Source of the DNA: Ficedula albicollis
Taxonomy: Eukaryota; Chordata; Aves; Passeriformes; Muscicapidae
Reading direction: 5' to 3'
Length of the DNA stretch: 64,000 nucleotides
NCBI RefSeq assembly: GCF_000247815.1
Contig: NW_004775930.1
Span: forward strand, 521,746 to 585,745
Positions within the stretch are counted from its first letter, which is position 1. Every line of letters starts with the position of its first letter. The notes below the pieces were generated by a model. The model searched no databases. It had not been told where the DNA came from and saw only the letters and a program-made list of their open reading frames with translations. Of this stretch, positions 1-12,502 are shown one piece after another. Both the position numbers and the translations under genes were made by a program.

Positions 1-266
1 ACTATGTTTTAACTATCACCTGCTTAAAGTTCCAAATGAGTGCAGAGACACAGTATAAGACACTTCAGTTTAAAAAAATGCAATTTACAAAAATTACACA
101 ATTATACAAAAATAGTATGATAATGAACCTTGTACTATGTTTTAACTATCACCTGCTTAAAGTTCCAAATGAACTGTGCAGAGACACAGTATAAGACACT
201 TCAGTTTAAAAAAATGCAATTTACAAAAATTACACAATTATACAAAAATAGTATGATAATGAATTT
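1..266. repeat. Tandem duplication at the window edge, about 133-bp unit
   Basis: The segment beginning at base 1 recurs from base 134 almost unchanged. The second copy has a 3-nt insertion (AATGAACTGTG against AATGAGTG) and the copies diverge after about 128 bases. The sequence is AT-rich and non-coding. Other duplications in this window flank gaps or lie next to one another, so this may be a false local duplication at a contig edge rather than a real repeat. Confidence 0.7.
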
Positions 267-976
267 ACAATTAAAGAAGAAAAACCAGAAAGAATATGAG
301 AAAAGTAGTATGAGCAGTACACACAATGGTAAAGTCAGAAACTGGAAGATAGGATTACATTATTGGTAAGGCTTTTGTGTGATTGAGATACTTGTTCTAA
401 GCAATATAGCTAGTTCTGTGTATTTAGTTCTCTAACCTCAAAAAAAAGAGGTTAGACTTTCCTCAGACTAGCTCTATCTATCCTCACTGAATTTATCGGT
501 TATCATAAAGATCTTTCAAACAATAAAATAAGTGCCGCCTCATGTAACTTTGCTACAAATTCCAAATTACTATTAATTAATATTATGATGATTAATGCTA
601 CCTATAAATGTTCAGTTAGTCTTTTAAATCAGTTTTTGTACTTAGATTAACTTGTGTGGAGATTTTTGTTTGCTGGGTTTTTTTGGTGTTGTTTTTATTG
701 TTTAATTAAATACTAATGATATAAGGATTATGGCATTAACTTTACTTGTATTAGACTGTGCACATACCAGATTTTTAAAAAACAGATTAACCTGATTAAG
801 GTTTTTTTGGTAACAGAAAGAGGTAAGAATTTAAGAAAACTAGGAAAAGATCTTATGTCCAAAGAATAGTTTTTCTTTGCACATAAGTGTTGCAGTACCT
901 GAATCAGAGATGGTAGACAAGAACTAAATTTTAACAACATTTTATATTCACTAAAACCACTAATTATCTGGCATAG

Positions 977-1087
977 CTTGATTATCTCATTTTCTTGATT
1001 TCCAACGAGGAACAATTAAGTGCAAAGATACAAGCTCTGGCTGAGGATGTCCACAAGCCAAAGATTGCTGAAAGAATCCAGGAGGTA
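977..1087 (+). CDS. Possible exon of an unrecognised gene
   Basis: An open stretch after an AG at 975-976 ends with CAGGAG and a GTAAAA donor. It encodes a charged, helix-like peptide containing NEEQLSAKIQALAEDVHKPK. The spacing EEQL..K(I/L)..L....P....R(I/L).E faintly recalls the coiled-coil C-terminus of NUP54, but this is too weak for an assignment. The polypyrimidine tract is poor for the AG at 976 and better for a downstream AG at about 1010. No partner exon in a compatible phase was found. Confidence 0.2.
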
Positions 1088-2928
1088 AAACTCTACCCTT
1101 GCCATGCTACCCCTCCATACTTGGTACTAGACATTTTCAGACAAAATACTGGATTACGTGGGTTATTCATATCAATCTTTACAGGCTTCCTTTATTTTTG
1201 GTTATATATTAAAAAGTATAAAAATTTCACGTGATTGCCCTGCTCCTCCACCATAAGTTAATATTTGAATTCTTGTGTATATTTTGCTTTCTATACACTG
1301 GAAGTGTGGAAAACAACATTTTGTGTTTACCATGTAATTTATATACTTTAGTAAAGTATTCTGAGAACTCATTAGGATACGTGGATTAAAAATTCTCATT
1401 CAAAGTCGAATAGTTGTTTAGCAACTTTAAAATTTAATTAGAACCCTTTTGTGCATTTCATTATGAGGTCATTTCATAATTACTCAGTAAACAGGTCCTA
1501 CCTATTTACTAAAGCAGAAATGACAACACATGACAGTGCTGAATTACAATTGCACAGCCGGAGAAGATACTTTGAGAAATAAAGGACAGATAAATGCATT
1601 GTTTAAAACACAACAGGGGAAAAGTCAGCATTGAGAATCCTTCCTCAACCTTCATCCACACTCCCCTTCACTGTTGTAAATAGTGCTACAAAATTTAGCA
1701 CGGTTCTTATTAGAACCAGTTCGTTCTTTACTTTTGCAGCTTAGAGGAATTGGGATATGGTACCTAGAAGAAAGCTATGCTCCTAACCAGTGGAAGGATG
1801 GGTGAAATGCTGCAACAGACCCTGTACTCACTGCATTGAGTTTAGTCCAGTTAATGAACAGGAGGGTGTAGAATCAGCCTCAAAATATACTAAGACACAC
1901 CACATTTTGTTTTTCTTTGGGAGTAAAATCCTAAACATACAATTCCTTTTTCTTATGTGATACCTACACATTGCATGCCCCTCTGAATCCTTATAGGAAA
2001 ATTGATGCTAGCACCACGATCCGGGACTGCTTAAAGATTTATGAAAGGAAATGTTTCATTACATTAACAGTTGGACTGATGATCTTAGAGACATTTTCCA
2101 ACCTAAACAATTGAATGATTCTGTTGCCACTTCTCAGAAAGACAAACATATTATTATTATTATTGCAATATTATATTTGTACCCATTCACAGACGTGCAG
2201 TATATACTTTAACACTTCCAGATGTAAGAAATTAGAGTTCAGGGGAATACTTATGAGAAAATATAGATTCACTGTGCCTTCCTTTCTCTTCTATTCAGAA
2301 AACTTCAACAAGAAACTTACTGAAGATACTAAGCCCCCTCAAATTAAGCAATTTATTCCAATTATTTTGTATATCTTCACTGGCAGCTTTAATCAGTATT
2401 AATATGTATGATTTTCATTTTTAGCTGTTTCTGCAGTTGAACTGGACTGCCTACAACCACATAGAGTTTTCAGCATCACAGAAAGCTTTAATTTTCCCTT
2501 TTTCCATCCTTCTTTGTTTATTATTCTTCACTGCTCCTTATAAAAACATTATGTGGTTAATGAAAGAAAACAAAGGATACAGTAAGCTTTTTCTAATTTT
2601 GATATTCATAGCTCTACCTCTTAGCTTCCTTCCCTTCTGTTCTTGACTTCCCTCTTCGTATATTTTCATCCTATTTTCCTCCTGCTGACTCCAAAGGATG
2701 CCTGTTGCTATCCTTCAGAACAGTGGCTATGACTTCACGTACTGGCATATGCACTCTTTGTGTCCCTCCCCCTGCTTCTTTCCACCCCTGGAGCATTTCC
2801 TCCTTTGTAGCTCAGGGAACTGATCCAAGCTAAAATCCAGCCCAACAACTACAGAGAATTTTTAACCCAGGGGCTAATGGTGATTGTTTTATTGTTTTTC
2901 ATGCAGCCATATAAGACGGTATGCAAGT

Positions 2929-3371
2929 ATGACAACAGGCCCAGGAAAGGTTTAATACCTTCTTTTAGTAGCCAGTATGGTTTATACAGATCTAAAGAAA
3001 ATGCAGAACTAAGCTATAAAATTATCAAGTCCTTAATCTTCTTTCAGTCAGCCAAATTCTACCTAAAATTTTAGGTGCAACATGGGCGTTATTTTATTAA
3101 CACAATTTATTACACAACTTTCTGCAAAATGACACCAATTATATCAGCTCACACATCTTTATACCAATACCACCATGTTCAACAATTAGTCAGTCTGTGT
3201 CACTCGTACCACAAATTATTAATTGCACCGAACCTCTTCCCCATAAAACCCAGACAAATTCACTTCCTGTGCGTGAAAAGCGTGAGGTTACCCAAGTTAT
3301 CTGAGAGGTTTGCAGGCTTCTTTCAACAACATTCCAAACGGTAAAAAAAAAAAAAAATAAAGCAGCTTGAA
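2929..3371. repeat. Left copy of a segment duplicated across a G run
   Basis: Bases 2929-3371 recur at 3681-4123 (offset 752). The copies are nearly identical, with single-base differences near their right ends (AAACGG against AAATGG, and an A/G change before the A-rich stretch). The left copy stops exactly where the G run begins, whereas the right copy continues into unique sequence. This is the usual look of two haplotypes or contig ends placed side by side around an unresolved gap. Confidence 0.85.
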
Positions 3372-4123
<752 letters not shown>

Positions 4124-4809
4124 CTTTTTGCCAATGAGTTCTGCTGAGTGTCTAATAAAAGTTTGGCTACTGATTGGTCTGTGCATATCACTAGAGCAAC
4201 ATGAAGCACACCATATGTATAAAGCACATTGTTTCCTTGCCTAGGACAGCAAACTTAGTTTATTTAAATACACTTTTCTACAGAAACCAAATTATATTAA
4301 AACCAGTATATGACGCCTAGGGGTTTTTTTAAGAGCTGTTTTATTTAAGCTTTTGCTTTTTCCCCCTCCAATCAAGTAAGGAAATGTCTTGCTAAAATAC
4401 ATTTCCTTTAAGATATCTGACTTTCTCTCCAACCACCCTTTCCTTTTCCACTAAAAAATTCTCCTCTAACAATCCCCCTCCCAAAACAAAGTCAGAAAGA
4501 GACACACCGTTTCATATATCAGAATATATGTCTGTCATGATAAAAATTTGTTTCACTTACTTCCATCATGAAACATCTTTCTTAAACATTTAAATCCTTA
4601 GTATAATATTCTAAATACAATATGAAAGTATTGGAAGCATTTCTCAGGAAGATGCAAAGTTTTAAATTGGACTGAAGATATACTACTGGATTCTTAGATT
4701 CAAAACTATTCACTAAATATTGAGTCTTCATAAATAACATAAACTGTGGATTTAAATCATTTTTAAGATTATCAGAACATCAATATTTTTCCTTAGCACA
4801 CATTTTCAG

Positions 4810-4875
4810 GTGTCTTCAAAAGAGAAAAAAACTTCTATAAAGAAAGCTTCCTTCTATGAAGAAGCAGCAACAGAG
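4810..4875 (+). CDS. Possible short exon of an unrecognised gene
   Basis: A 66-nt open piece lies between CATTTTCAG and GTAGTA splice-like sites. It encodes a lysine-rich peptide, SSKEKKTSIKKASFYEEAA, then TE. It could be the next exon of the gene suggested at 977-1087, but I recognise neither, and chance ORF-like pieces of this size are common. Confidence 0.15.
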
Positions 4876-6515
4876 GTAGTAATATTTAATTTCTATCTAC
4901 AAGATAATTGTTTTGTAAAAGATCCATCAATATATAGCATACAGTTGAAATATACCAGATTCTCTGTCACATGGATAAATCACTACAAAAAATATGGAAA
5001 ACTAAATATGTAGACATGCTGCATTTTGTACACTTGTTTCTGTTTTTGCAGAATGATTAACAATCAATGCTGATGTATGGAAAAACAGTACTGAGCTAAG
5101 ACTCACCATTATGCTACCTTATTTTTGTACATGTACCCAGGGCCTAATTTAGTGATTATTATAAAGGCCATTATGAAGATATCATTAAATCAAACTAACT
5201 CCCAATTCTACTTTTCAAATAATGGAAGTGGAAGAATGGTCACTGAATCAGGAGTTTTAAATGCAATTGTGAAAACAAGTAACCTAACTAGTATCACCTG
5301 ATAAAAGAAAACCAGGTTTTAGGGCTTTTTGGTCGCTTGATTAGTCACCAACTATCACCAAATATTAGTCAGTACATAAAGTACTTGGCTAGAAATAGAG
5401 GATTATTTCACACTGTCCTTATTTTACATTAAAAGATTATAACTCATATTTTTCAACATTGGTATTAGAAAATAAAGTCATATGTAAAAGACAATGTTGA
5501 TATTTTAAATATAATAAGCATTAGCCTCACATTCCTTCATGAATAGCAATGGGCCCCAAGAGTAAGACACCTCCTGTTTTGTCATTGCCCTTCACTATCC
5601 AACATGATCCCATAGCACTTAACAACTGATGTTTGTGTTTGTATCTGACCACCTCTAAAACAAAAAGTAAAATCTATTCAGTGTTCTTCCATATACTAAC
5701 ATTTATTTTAAAGTAATATAATATTTATACAGGATCTTACTGCACATATGCTTGGCAGAATTTTCTTGGCAGCTCAAACAAATTTTTCAATATTTGCATT
5801 TGAGTTACCTATTTGTAAATAAAAGGTTTAAGACAAAAGATGTGTTTTCATAAAAAGGTATCTAATGAGAGATAATTTGAGTGTTTTAAGTTACAAGTAG
5901 ATCCTTATTTACACTTTCTACTTAATGGCACTTTCTAGTTTGGAGGAACTGTATGAGGGAATCATGGTAACAGTTGCTAAAAAGGGAGTAAATTACCTAA
6001 GCATGTATTAAGGCAGTCAGCAGCATCAAAGGCTGTTGTTTCTCTTTATGATAAATGATGGGTTTGTTGTTTAATAGCAATAATACTAGCCCAAATTTTA
6101 TATATACACAGCTGTTCAATGATGATTGTGCTGTAATTGTAATATAAAAAGAGATTTTGCTAGGAGCAGGAAACTCACTTCTGAATATTTAGGTTGAAAT
6201 TATATTTATTTCCTAAACGCTGTTAGTGGAGCACAACATTTCCTCCTAATTACCACAAATTACAATCTTTTTTACCACTAATTCTTTGAACATAGGTATA
6301 TTTTCACCTTACCATTTTAATGTTTTGTTTTTGTTTATTTTTCATTTGAAAGAATGCTTTGTGAAGGTTGTTATTCTGCCAATACTTTAAAAGTGAGATC
6401 AGACTTTCATCTTCTGCAGTTAGTGCCACCATCTCCTTATTCTTGGACTGTGATTATCAATATCAAAAAAATAAATCCTTGACCATTTCAGAAGAAATAA
6501 TAATCTGCTTTTCAT

Positions 6516-7330
6516 AGAATAGTCATAGAATTGTTAAGGTTGCAAGAAATGTTTAAGATCATCCAGCCCCATTGTCCAGCATTACCACTGTAACACCCAA
6601 ATCACTAAACCACACCACGCAACAACAGACCCAGACTCCTCCTGAGCATCTCCAGGGATGGCGAGTCTACCACCTCCCTGAGCAACCTATTTCCTGACCA
6701 CAGCAAAAAAGAATTTTTCTAATATCTGATCTGAATCTCCTCTGTCTCATCGTAAGGCCATCTCCTCTGGTAGTCTCACTGCAGGCACAGTAGCGAATAC
6801 CAGCCCCCACCTCACTACACCTCCTTTCAGGGAGTTGTGGAGAGTGATGAGGTCCCCCTGAGCCTGCTCTTCATTTCTAGTCCTTTCACAAGCCCTCCTC
6901 TGGACACTCTCCAGCACCACAAAGTCCTTTTTAAAGTGAGGGGCCCAGAACTGAACATGGGATTCAAGGTGTGGCCTCACCAGTGCCACGTGAGGGGGAA
7001 AATCACCATCCTGGTGCTGCTGGACACACTATTATTGCTGACACAGGCCAGGATGCCCTTGGCCTTCTTGGCCACCTGGGCACACAGCTGGCTTGTATTG
7101 AGCTGGTTTCAACCAGCAGCACCCCCACGTCCCCTTCTGCTGAACAGCGCTCCAGCCACTCCTCCCCCTAGCCTGTAGCACTGCAGGGGGTGGTTGTGAC
7201 CCAAGTGCAGGATACAGAATTTTGCATTTTGAGCCTCATGAAGCTATCCTTAACCCATTGATTGAGTCTCTCCAGATCTCTCTGTAGAGCTTTTTTCCCC
7301 CTACAGAAAAGACTATCCTCACCCTAGAAG
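6516..7330 (-). mobile_element. CR1 LINE fragment, minus orientation
   Basis: Begins with the CR1 3' end read in reverse complement (CATAGAATAGTCATAGAATTG, then a stretch like GATCATCCAGCCCCATTGTCCAGC). It continues with typical reversed CR1 text: ACCACCTCCCTGAGCAACCT, CCTCTGGACACTCTCCAGC, GAACTGAACATGGGATTCA and CTGGGCACACAGCTGGC. CR1 is the dominant avian LINE and is usually 5'-truncated, as here. The part from 7097 on is included in the adjacent tandem duplication. Confidence 0.85.
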
Positions 7331-8674
7331 AAAATTCCAACCTACCAAGTATGCAAACATAAATTTGTTTAACATGTCACATGGTCTATACCAGCTAAAT
7401 TAACTGTATTGGGTATCTCTGAAGTTAATACAAGCATGGATTAAGCATGACTGTGCAGGGAGATGCTCGTTTAGCTACTACTCTTAGGCCCAGTCTCCAC
7501 CTCCCCACAAAGGTGTACAGCTTAAAAGAAGTCAGCCATGTGACCCTGGGGTGGCAATGACCATCAGAACCAGCAAGCAGTCCCAGAGAGCAAGCTGCCT
7601 TCTGCTTTTGGCACTTGTGAGACTGCATGTGGAGTATTGTGTCCTATTTAGCATTCTCTAGCACAAGAAAGCCGCTGACAATGAAGCAGGTGACCAGCAG
7701 ACACTGCCAAGGTGCCAGTGAGATGGAGTACATGCCATTTCCTGGAAAGGATGAGAGAACCAGGTTTTTTTAGCCTTAAGGAAAGAATCTGAAGCTGGAC
7801 AAATTCTGACAGCCACACACTGCAATTTCACCCTGTTAGAAAACCCAGTACAATAAGGAAAGAAGTCCTTATGGAAAAAAGTGACATTGAGCTGGTTTCA
7901 ACCAGCAGCACCCCCACGTCCCCTTCTGCTGAACAGCGCTCCAGCCACTCCTCCCCCTAGCCTGTAGCACTGCAGGGGGTGGTTGTGACCCAAGTGCAGG
8001 ATACAGAATTTTGCATTTTGAGCCTCATGAAGCTATCCTTAACCCATTGATTGAGTCTCTCCAGATCTCTCTGTAGAGCTTTTTTCCCCCTACAGAAAAG
8101 ACTATCCTCACCCTAGAAGAAAATTCCAACCTACCAAGTATGCAAACATAAATTTGTTTAACATGTCACATGGTCTATACCAGCTAAATTAACTGTATTG
8201 GGTATCTCTGAAGTTAATACAAGCATGGATTAAGCATGACTGTGCAGGGAGATGCTCGTTTAGCTACTACTCTTAGGCCCAGTCTCCACCTCCCCACAAA
8301 GGTGTACAGCTTAAAAGAAGTCAGCCATGTGACCCTGGGGTGGCAATGACCATCAGAACCAGCAAGCAGTCCCAGAGAGCAAGCTGCCTTCTGCTTTTGG
8401 CACTTGTGAGACTGCATGTGGAGTATTGTGTCCTATTTAGCATTCTCTAGCACAAGAAAGCCGCTGACAATGAAGCAGGTGACCAGCAGACACTGCCAAG
8501 GTGCCAGTGAGATGGAGTACATGCCATTTCCTGGAAAGGATGAGAGAACCAGGTTTTTTTAGCCTTAAGGAAAGAATCTGAAGCTGGACAAATTCTGACA
8601 GCCACACACTGCAATTTCACCCTGTTAGAAAACCCAGTACAATAAGGAAAGAAGTCCTTATGGAAAAAAGTGAC
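7097..8674. repeat. 789-bp perfect-looking tandem duplication of CR1-rich sequence
   Basis: Bases 7097-7885 are repeated at 7886-8674, joined inside the word GTGACATTGAGCTGG. The open stretches at 7425-7628 and 8214-8417 on the minus strand give identical peptides, so the copies have not diverged. This is either a very recent tandem duplication or a false duplication in the assembly. No gene is affected. Confidence 0.9.
7600..7880 (+). mobile_element. Degraded CR1 LINE fragment, plus orientation
   Basis: The text GACTGCATGTGGAGTATTGTG, then the ...AGCACAAGAAAG and GAGATGGAGTACATGCC-like stretches, matches the forward CR1 reverse-transcriptase 3' region with many changes. It lies head-on to the CR1 fragment on its left and is wholly included in the 789-bp duplication. 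Confidence 0.55.
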
Positions 8675-11600
8675 TGATTGATACAAAAGTCTGACATACA
8701 TGTACATTTAGATGAGCAGTAATTTGTAAGAAACCTGCCTCTTTGGTTGAATTCAGAGTTGCAATGTCAGTTTACCTTTATCCTCTCATTTGCTGTTGTT
8801 ACTACTGCTATTCTGTTCCTTCTAGGACCATAATACCAGAGAATTGAATTTGAAATGAGAGGTGTTACTTACATTTTAAAAGTCCTTTTCTGCCTTTTCC
8901 TCTCAGATAAGTACATTTAGTTTTCCTTGCCACCAGATAATCCAGAAACACTATACTATAAATCATCCTTTCCTCCCTGTAGCAAAATGCTTCGTTATTA
9001 CCTTTTTATTCAAAACAGAAATGTTTGATATCATTACAGGGAGACATCAAGAAATAGATCCTAATATTTAGATTCAAATGTTATATTTATTTACTGTTCT
9101 ATCTAATCATGTTCCATTAATGTGAAAATTCCTGCTTTTGACCTGAAATATATAATTCTTCTACTGTGAACCTGCATTACTGAGCAGTCAAGAAGACATT
9201 TTAGGAAATCCCTTAATATTCTTCACTTTGAAATGACATTATCTCAACTAGCTGTGCTTCCTGAGAGCACTGCCTGCATTCAACGAGGAGGTTGCTGGGT
9301 TACAATGACATGCGCATTTGTGGCCAAACTAACATCCAGTAGGATTAGATTAGTCCTCAAGCTGTTCTTGCCAGCCTAGTCTATTTGGAAACCTGCCATA
9401 TTTCTTGGACTAGCCATGGCCTTGTTCTACAGTTTGAGTGAATACCTTGAACAGAACTAGGGTGCAGTAGAGCTTCTGAAAGCCTTCGGTTTCCTAATAG
9501 CTTGCCTTAGTGGCAGAGCTTTTAAAGAATATTCTGATGCAGATACCTGGCACTGCTGTACCAGTGCCACATTCACTGGTTTCACTTCCTTGAATAGCCG
9601 TAAGGCAAGAACCAACTTTCACTGTTGACAGAGCAACATCCATGTCCCTGCGTGAGAATATTGCAGGTTTCATATATTGACACCGAATTAATTAGAAGTT
9701 TCACTGTGACCATCGACAAAAAAAACCAACTTATTTTCCCCATTAAAAGGAAAACATTCTTGAAGAATATGGATTCTGAAACTGCAGTCAGATGCACTGC
9801 AAGTGTGGAAGACTACTTAGCACCTGAAACAATAAGTTAGTTTGTAATATACTGTAGACAAGAGATGACAGAAAGTGTAAAAGCTGCCTTCCGCCAGAAG
9901 GCTACATGTAACTTGTGAGAGCAGCTGCGACTAGTGCCTTCAGCAGCTGCTACAGGAGCGCTGCTGCTCTCTCCAGAAACGCGGCTATAGCTCTACCGGG
10001 GTTGCAACCTGTGTTGTGGATTCAGCCTGTAAGAACAGTGGTTATCTGAACGGCTCTGACACATACCACTGCCAGGTACAGTGAGGCAATATATGCCCAC
10101 CATGAGAGCAAGCAAAGTGGATAAGGCAAGAACCAATGACTGGTACACATAGCCACACAAACCATTTTCTGTCTGACATCAGCTCTTAACTAAGCAAGCT
10201 TTCTCAACATCACTAATTTAATTCCCTTTCTTGTTGGAAAAACTATGCAATATTTCTCATTAATTCTAAAAGCTTGAACACATCTGCAAACCTTATACAC
10301 CAGAAAATTGCACTGAAATATCTACAGAGTAGTCATGCTGCAAACACCTTTATTGAGATCTTCTTGTTTGCACTGGACCACAGGCATGAGAGTGGCTTTC
10401 CAGAGCACACATGCTGAAAATGAAGACAAGGACAACAAGGGTGGGGAAGAAGAAAAATTCACACAAATAACATTGCCTTTAAGGTGGGTAGGTGAGGAAG
10501 AGAGGAAGAGAACAGGAGACACACACAATTATTGTAGCAGAGATGGCTAAACATTAACACAAATGCAAAAAAAGGAGGGGCAGGTGTGACTTCATCATCT
10601 AAACCAAACACAACACTTAATTTGATTTTGCAGTTTGAATAAGATGACTCTAGCTTTGCACAAGCAAAATAAAATCTTTATAGACTATTTGCACTGTTTG
10701 AAGTTTAAAGACTGCTATCCTTTTATGTGCTAAGGCAAAAATTTCAAAGGAAGTTTCCAAACTCATTATAGGAGAAATATTTCCATAAAATGGCATTGAA
10801 GGTTTACAGTCAGTTCTATTAACTTCTACAAGGATTACATGAAATGACACCTGGTTGGTTTCCTACTAACAACCAATTTTTCCTAAAACTGTAACTGAAG
10901 ATCCAGTAATGTAGGTTCCAGACAGGCAAAAGTTTTGCTGTTAACAGTTCTAAACAATGTACTGTTCTCAAAAGCAGAAAACAAACCCAGAGGTGGCTCA
11001 CTGGGTTATAATTTCCTCAGGTTCTCTTCACAGTGGGAGGGGCAAGGAAAGAAAGGGACACAGGGATGTTTGTGTTTATAAACGGTACTAAATAAATCCT
11101 AAAAGCCCTCATACCTCAAGCATAAAAACCCTCAAGACGTCCCACGCTCCACCTTCCTCCACTGTTACCTTACCTGGCAAATTACCTCTAGTTTTCCTTG
11201 GAGTCTTCAAGCATGGTCCTCAATTCAGGATTAAGTAATAAGGCTATACTGACTATCTGTCACAGCAAATCTCAATGGCCTAACAGACATTGTTCAGAGA
11301 AAGAAAATGTGTTGAAAAAAGGTCAATTAAAAAAATCCCTCCTCTAGGCACCAATTTTACACTCTTTGCAAACTCTATCAACACTGGGCAGACTGCTCCT
11401 GTCACCGGTTCCCCTACTTCTGCTAGAATATTAATTCTTCTAAATTCACAGGGAAACAACCCAACTCAAACCAATTAACCAAAGGAAAAAACAAATAAAC
11501 AAAAACCCAAAACAAAACAAAAAAAAGTGAAAGCAAAAGGATGGGAAGAAAAAAGAAAAACAAAAAACTTAATCAAATAATTTCTCATACTCTATACACT

Positions 11601-12100
11601 AAACAAAATATATATTTTTCTTTTAAAGTGACGAAGCAGCATCTACCAAAATTTAAATGAAAACTTTAATATATTATTTTAGAAACAAATTTTTTTTAAA
11701 AATCAATCAAAATTACGACCAACATTAAATATACTATACATGTGTGCAGCACAAGCATTTGACTACACAGCAAAAAGGTTAGTCAGGTAACCATAAGAGT
11801 TAATGAATGAGTTTGTCTCCAGCTTCAAAACTACTACCAACGATTAAAATTAACATGACAAAAATAATAGAATCCCCATATGTTACAATAATCTTCAGCT
11901 AATAAACACTTTAAAATACCTGGCTTTCTTTCAAATTACTTGTAAAATTATTTTCTCTCCTTTTTGTATAGGATTGGATTTTTTTCCTCACACCTGAATA
12001 TTAAGAAGACAATCTTTCATTTCTGTGTACTTTAGGTTCTTGCACAGGGAATATAGATTCGAGTCTTCAGATTGGCATAGTCAGAATGGACTGTATTTGA
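8675..12100. other. Non-coding stretch between the CR1 repeats and RMI1
   Basis: No recognised gene, RNA or repeat was found. A 71-codon open stretch at 9625-9840 (plus strand) begins near a TTGCAG acceptor-like site, but it matches nothing I know. A locally GC-rich patch at about 9890-10080 has no assignable exon. The part next to 12.1 kb is A/T-rich and includes A-rich runs (11470-11570). This is where the 3' end of SLC28A3 would be expected from conserved synteny, but it cannot be seen. Confidence 0.5.
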
Positions 12101-12104
12101 ACAA

Positions 12105-12130
12105 TTATTTATTTAAATTTATTCAACTGA
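12105..12130 (-). terminator. Candidate RMI1 polyadenylation signals
   Basis: TTATTTATTTAAATTTATTC on the plus strand reads on the minus strand as two overlapping AATAAA-type hexamers, about 380-400 nt downstream of the RMI1 stop. The region is AT-rich, so chance is possible. Confidence 0.35.
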
Positions 12131-12502
12131 TTTTCTCCAAGAAAAAACTGAACCTCTTGTACCTTTCTTTTAAAAATCAAGTAAGTACCTGAAAAAGTAA
12201 AATAACAGGATGGTTTGTTCATTGTTATACACTTTCTGACAAATTCTGCTACTCAGGATTACCAGTCTAGAATACACAGGATTTTGCAGAACAAAAAAAT
12301 TAAGACACAAGTATTTGAAATCTTATTCCAATACTGTCACCATAAGAAACAAACTGCCCAGTTTGGCTCCAACAAGTAATCTCCTTGACTGACTTTTATA
12401 TTCTCATTCCTGATAAAAGATACACCATTTAACTTTCAAGAATTCTTCAAGGGAAATCTGACTTAAACATTTCCTAATATATAGTTCGCAAGTTTGCACA
12501 TG

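Noticed and set aside
1997..2110. Open stretch with a peptide containing KIDASTTIRDCLKIYE
   Set aside because: An AG precedes it, but there is no credible GT donor and it ends at a stop. Kept only as a note in the unassigned region.
2425..2580. Possible exon with one hydrophobic segment, ending before GTAAGC
   Set aside because: Considered as an SLC28A3 membrane exon, but the sequence does not resemble any nucleoside-transporter helix and neighbouring exons are absent.
7425..8417. Two identical 67-codon minus-strand frames
   Set aside because: They are copies made by the 789-bp duplication of CR1-derived sequence.
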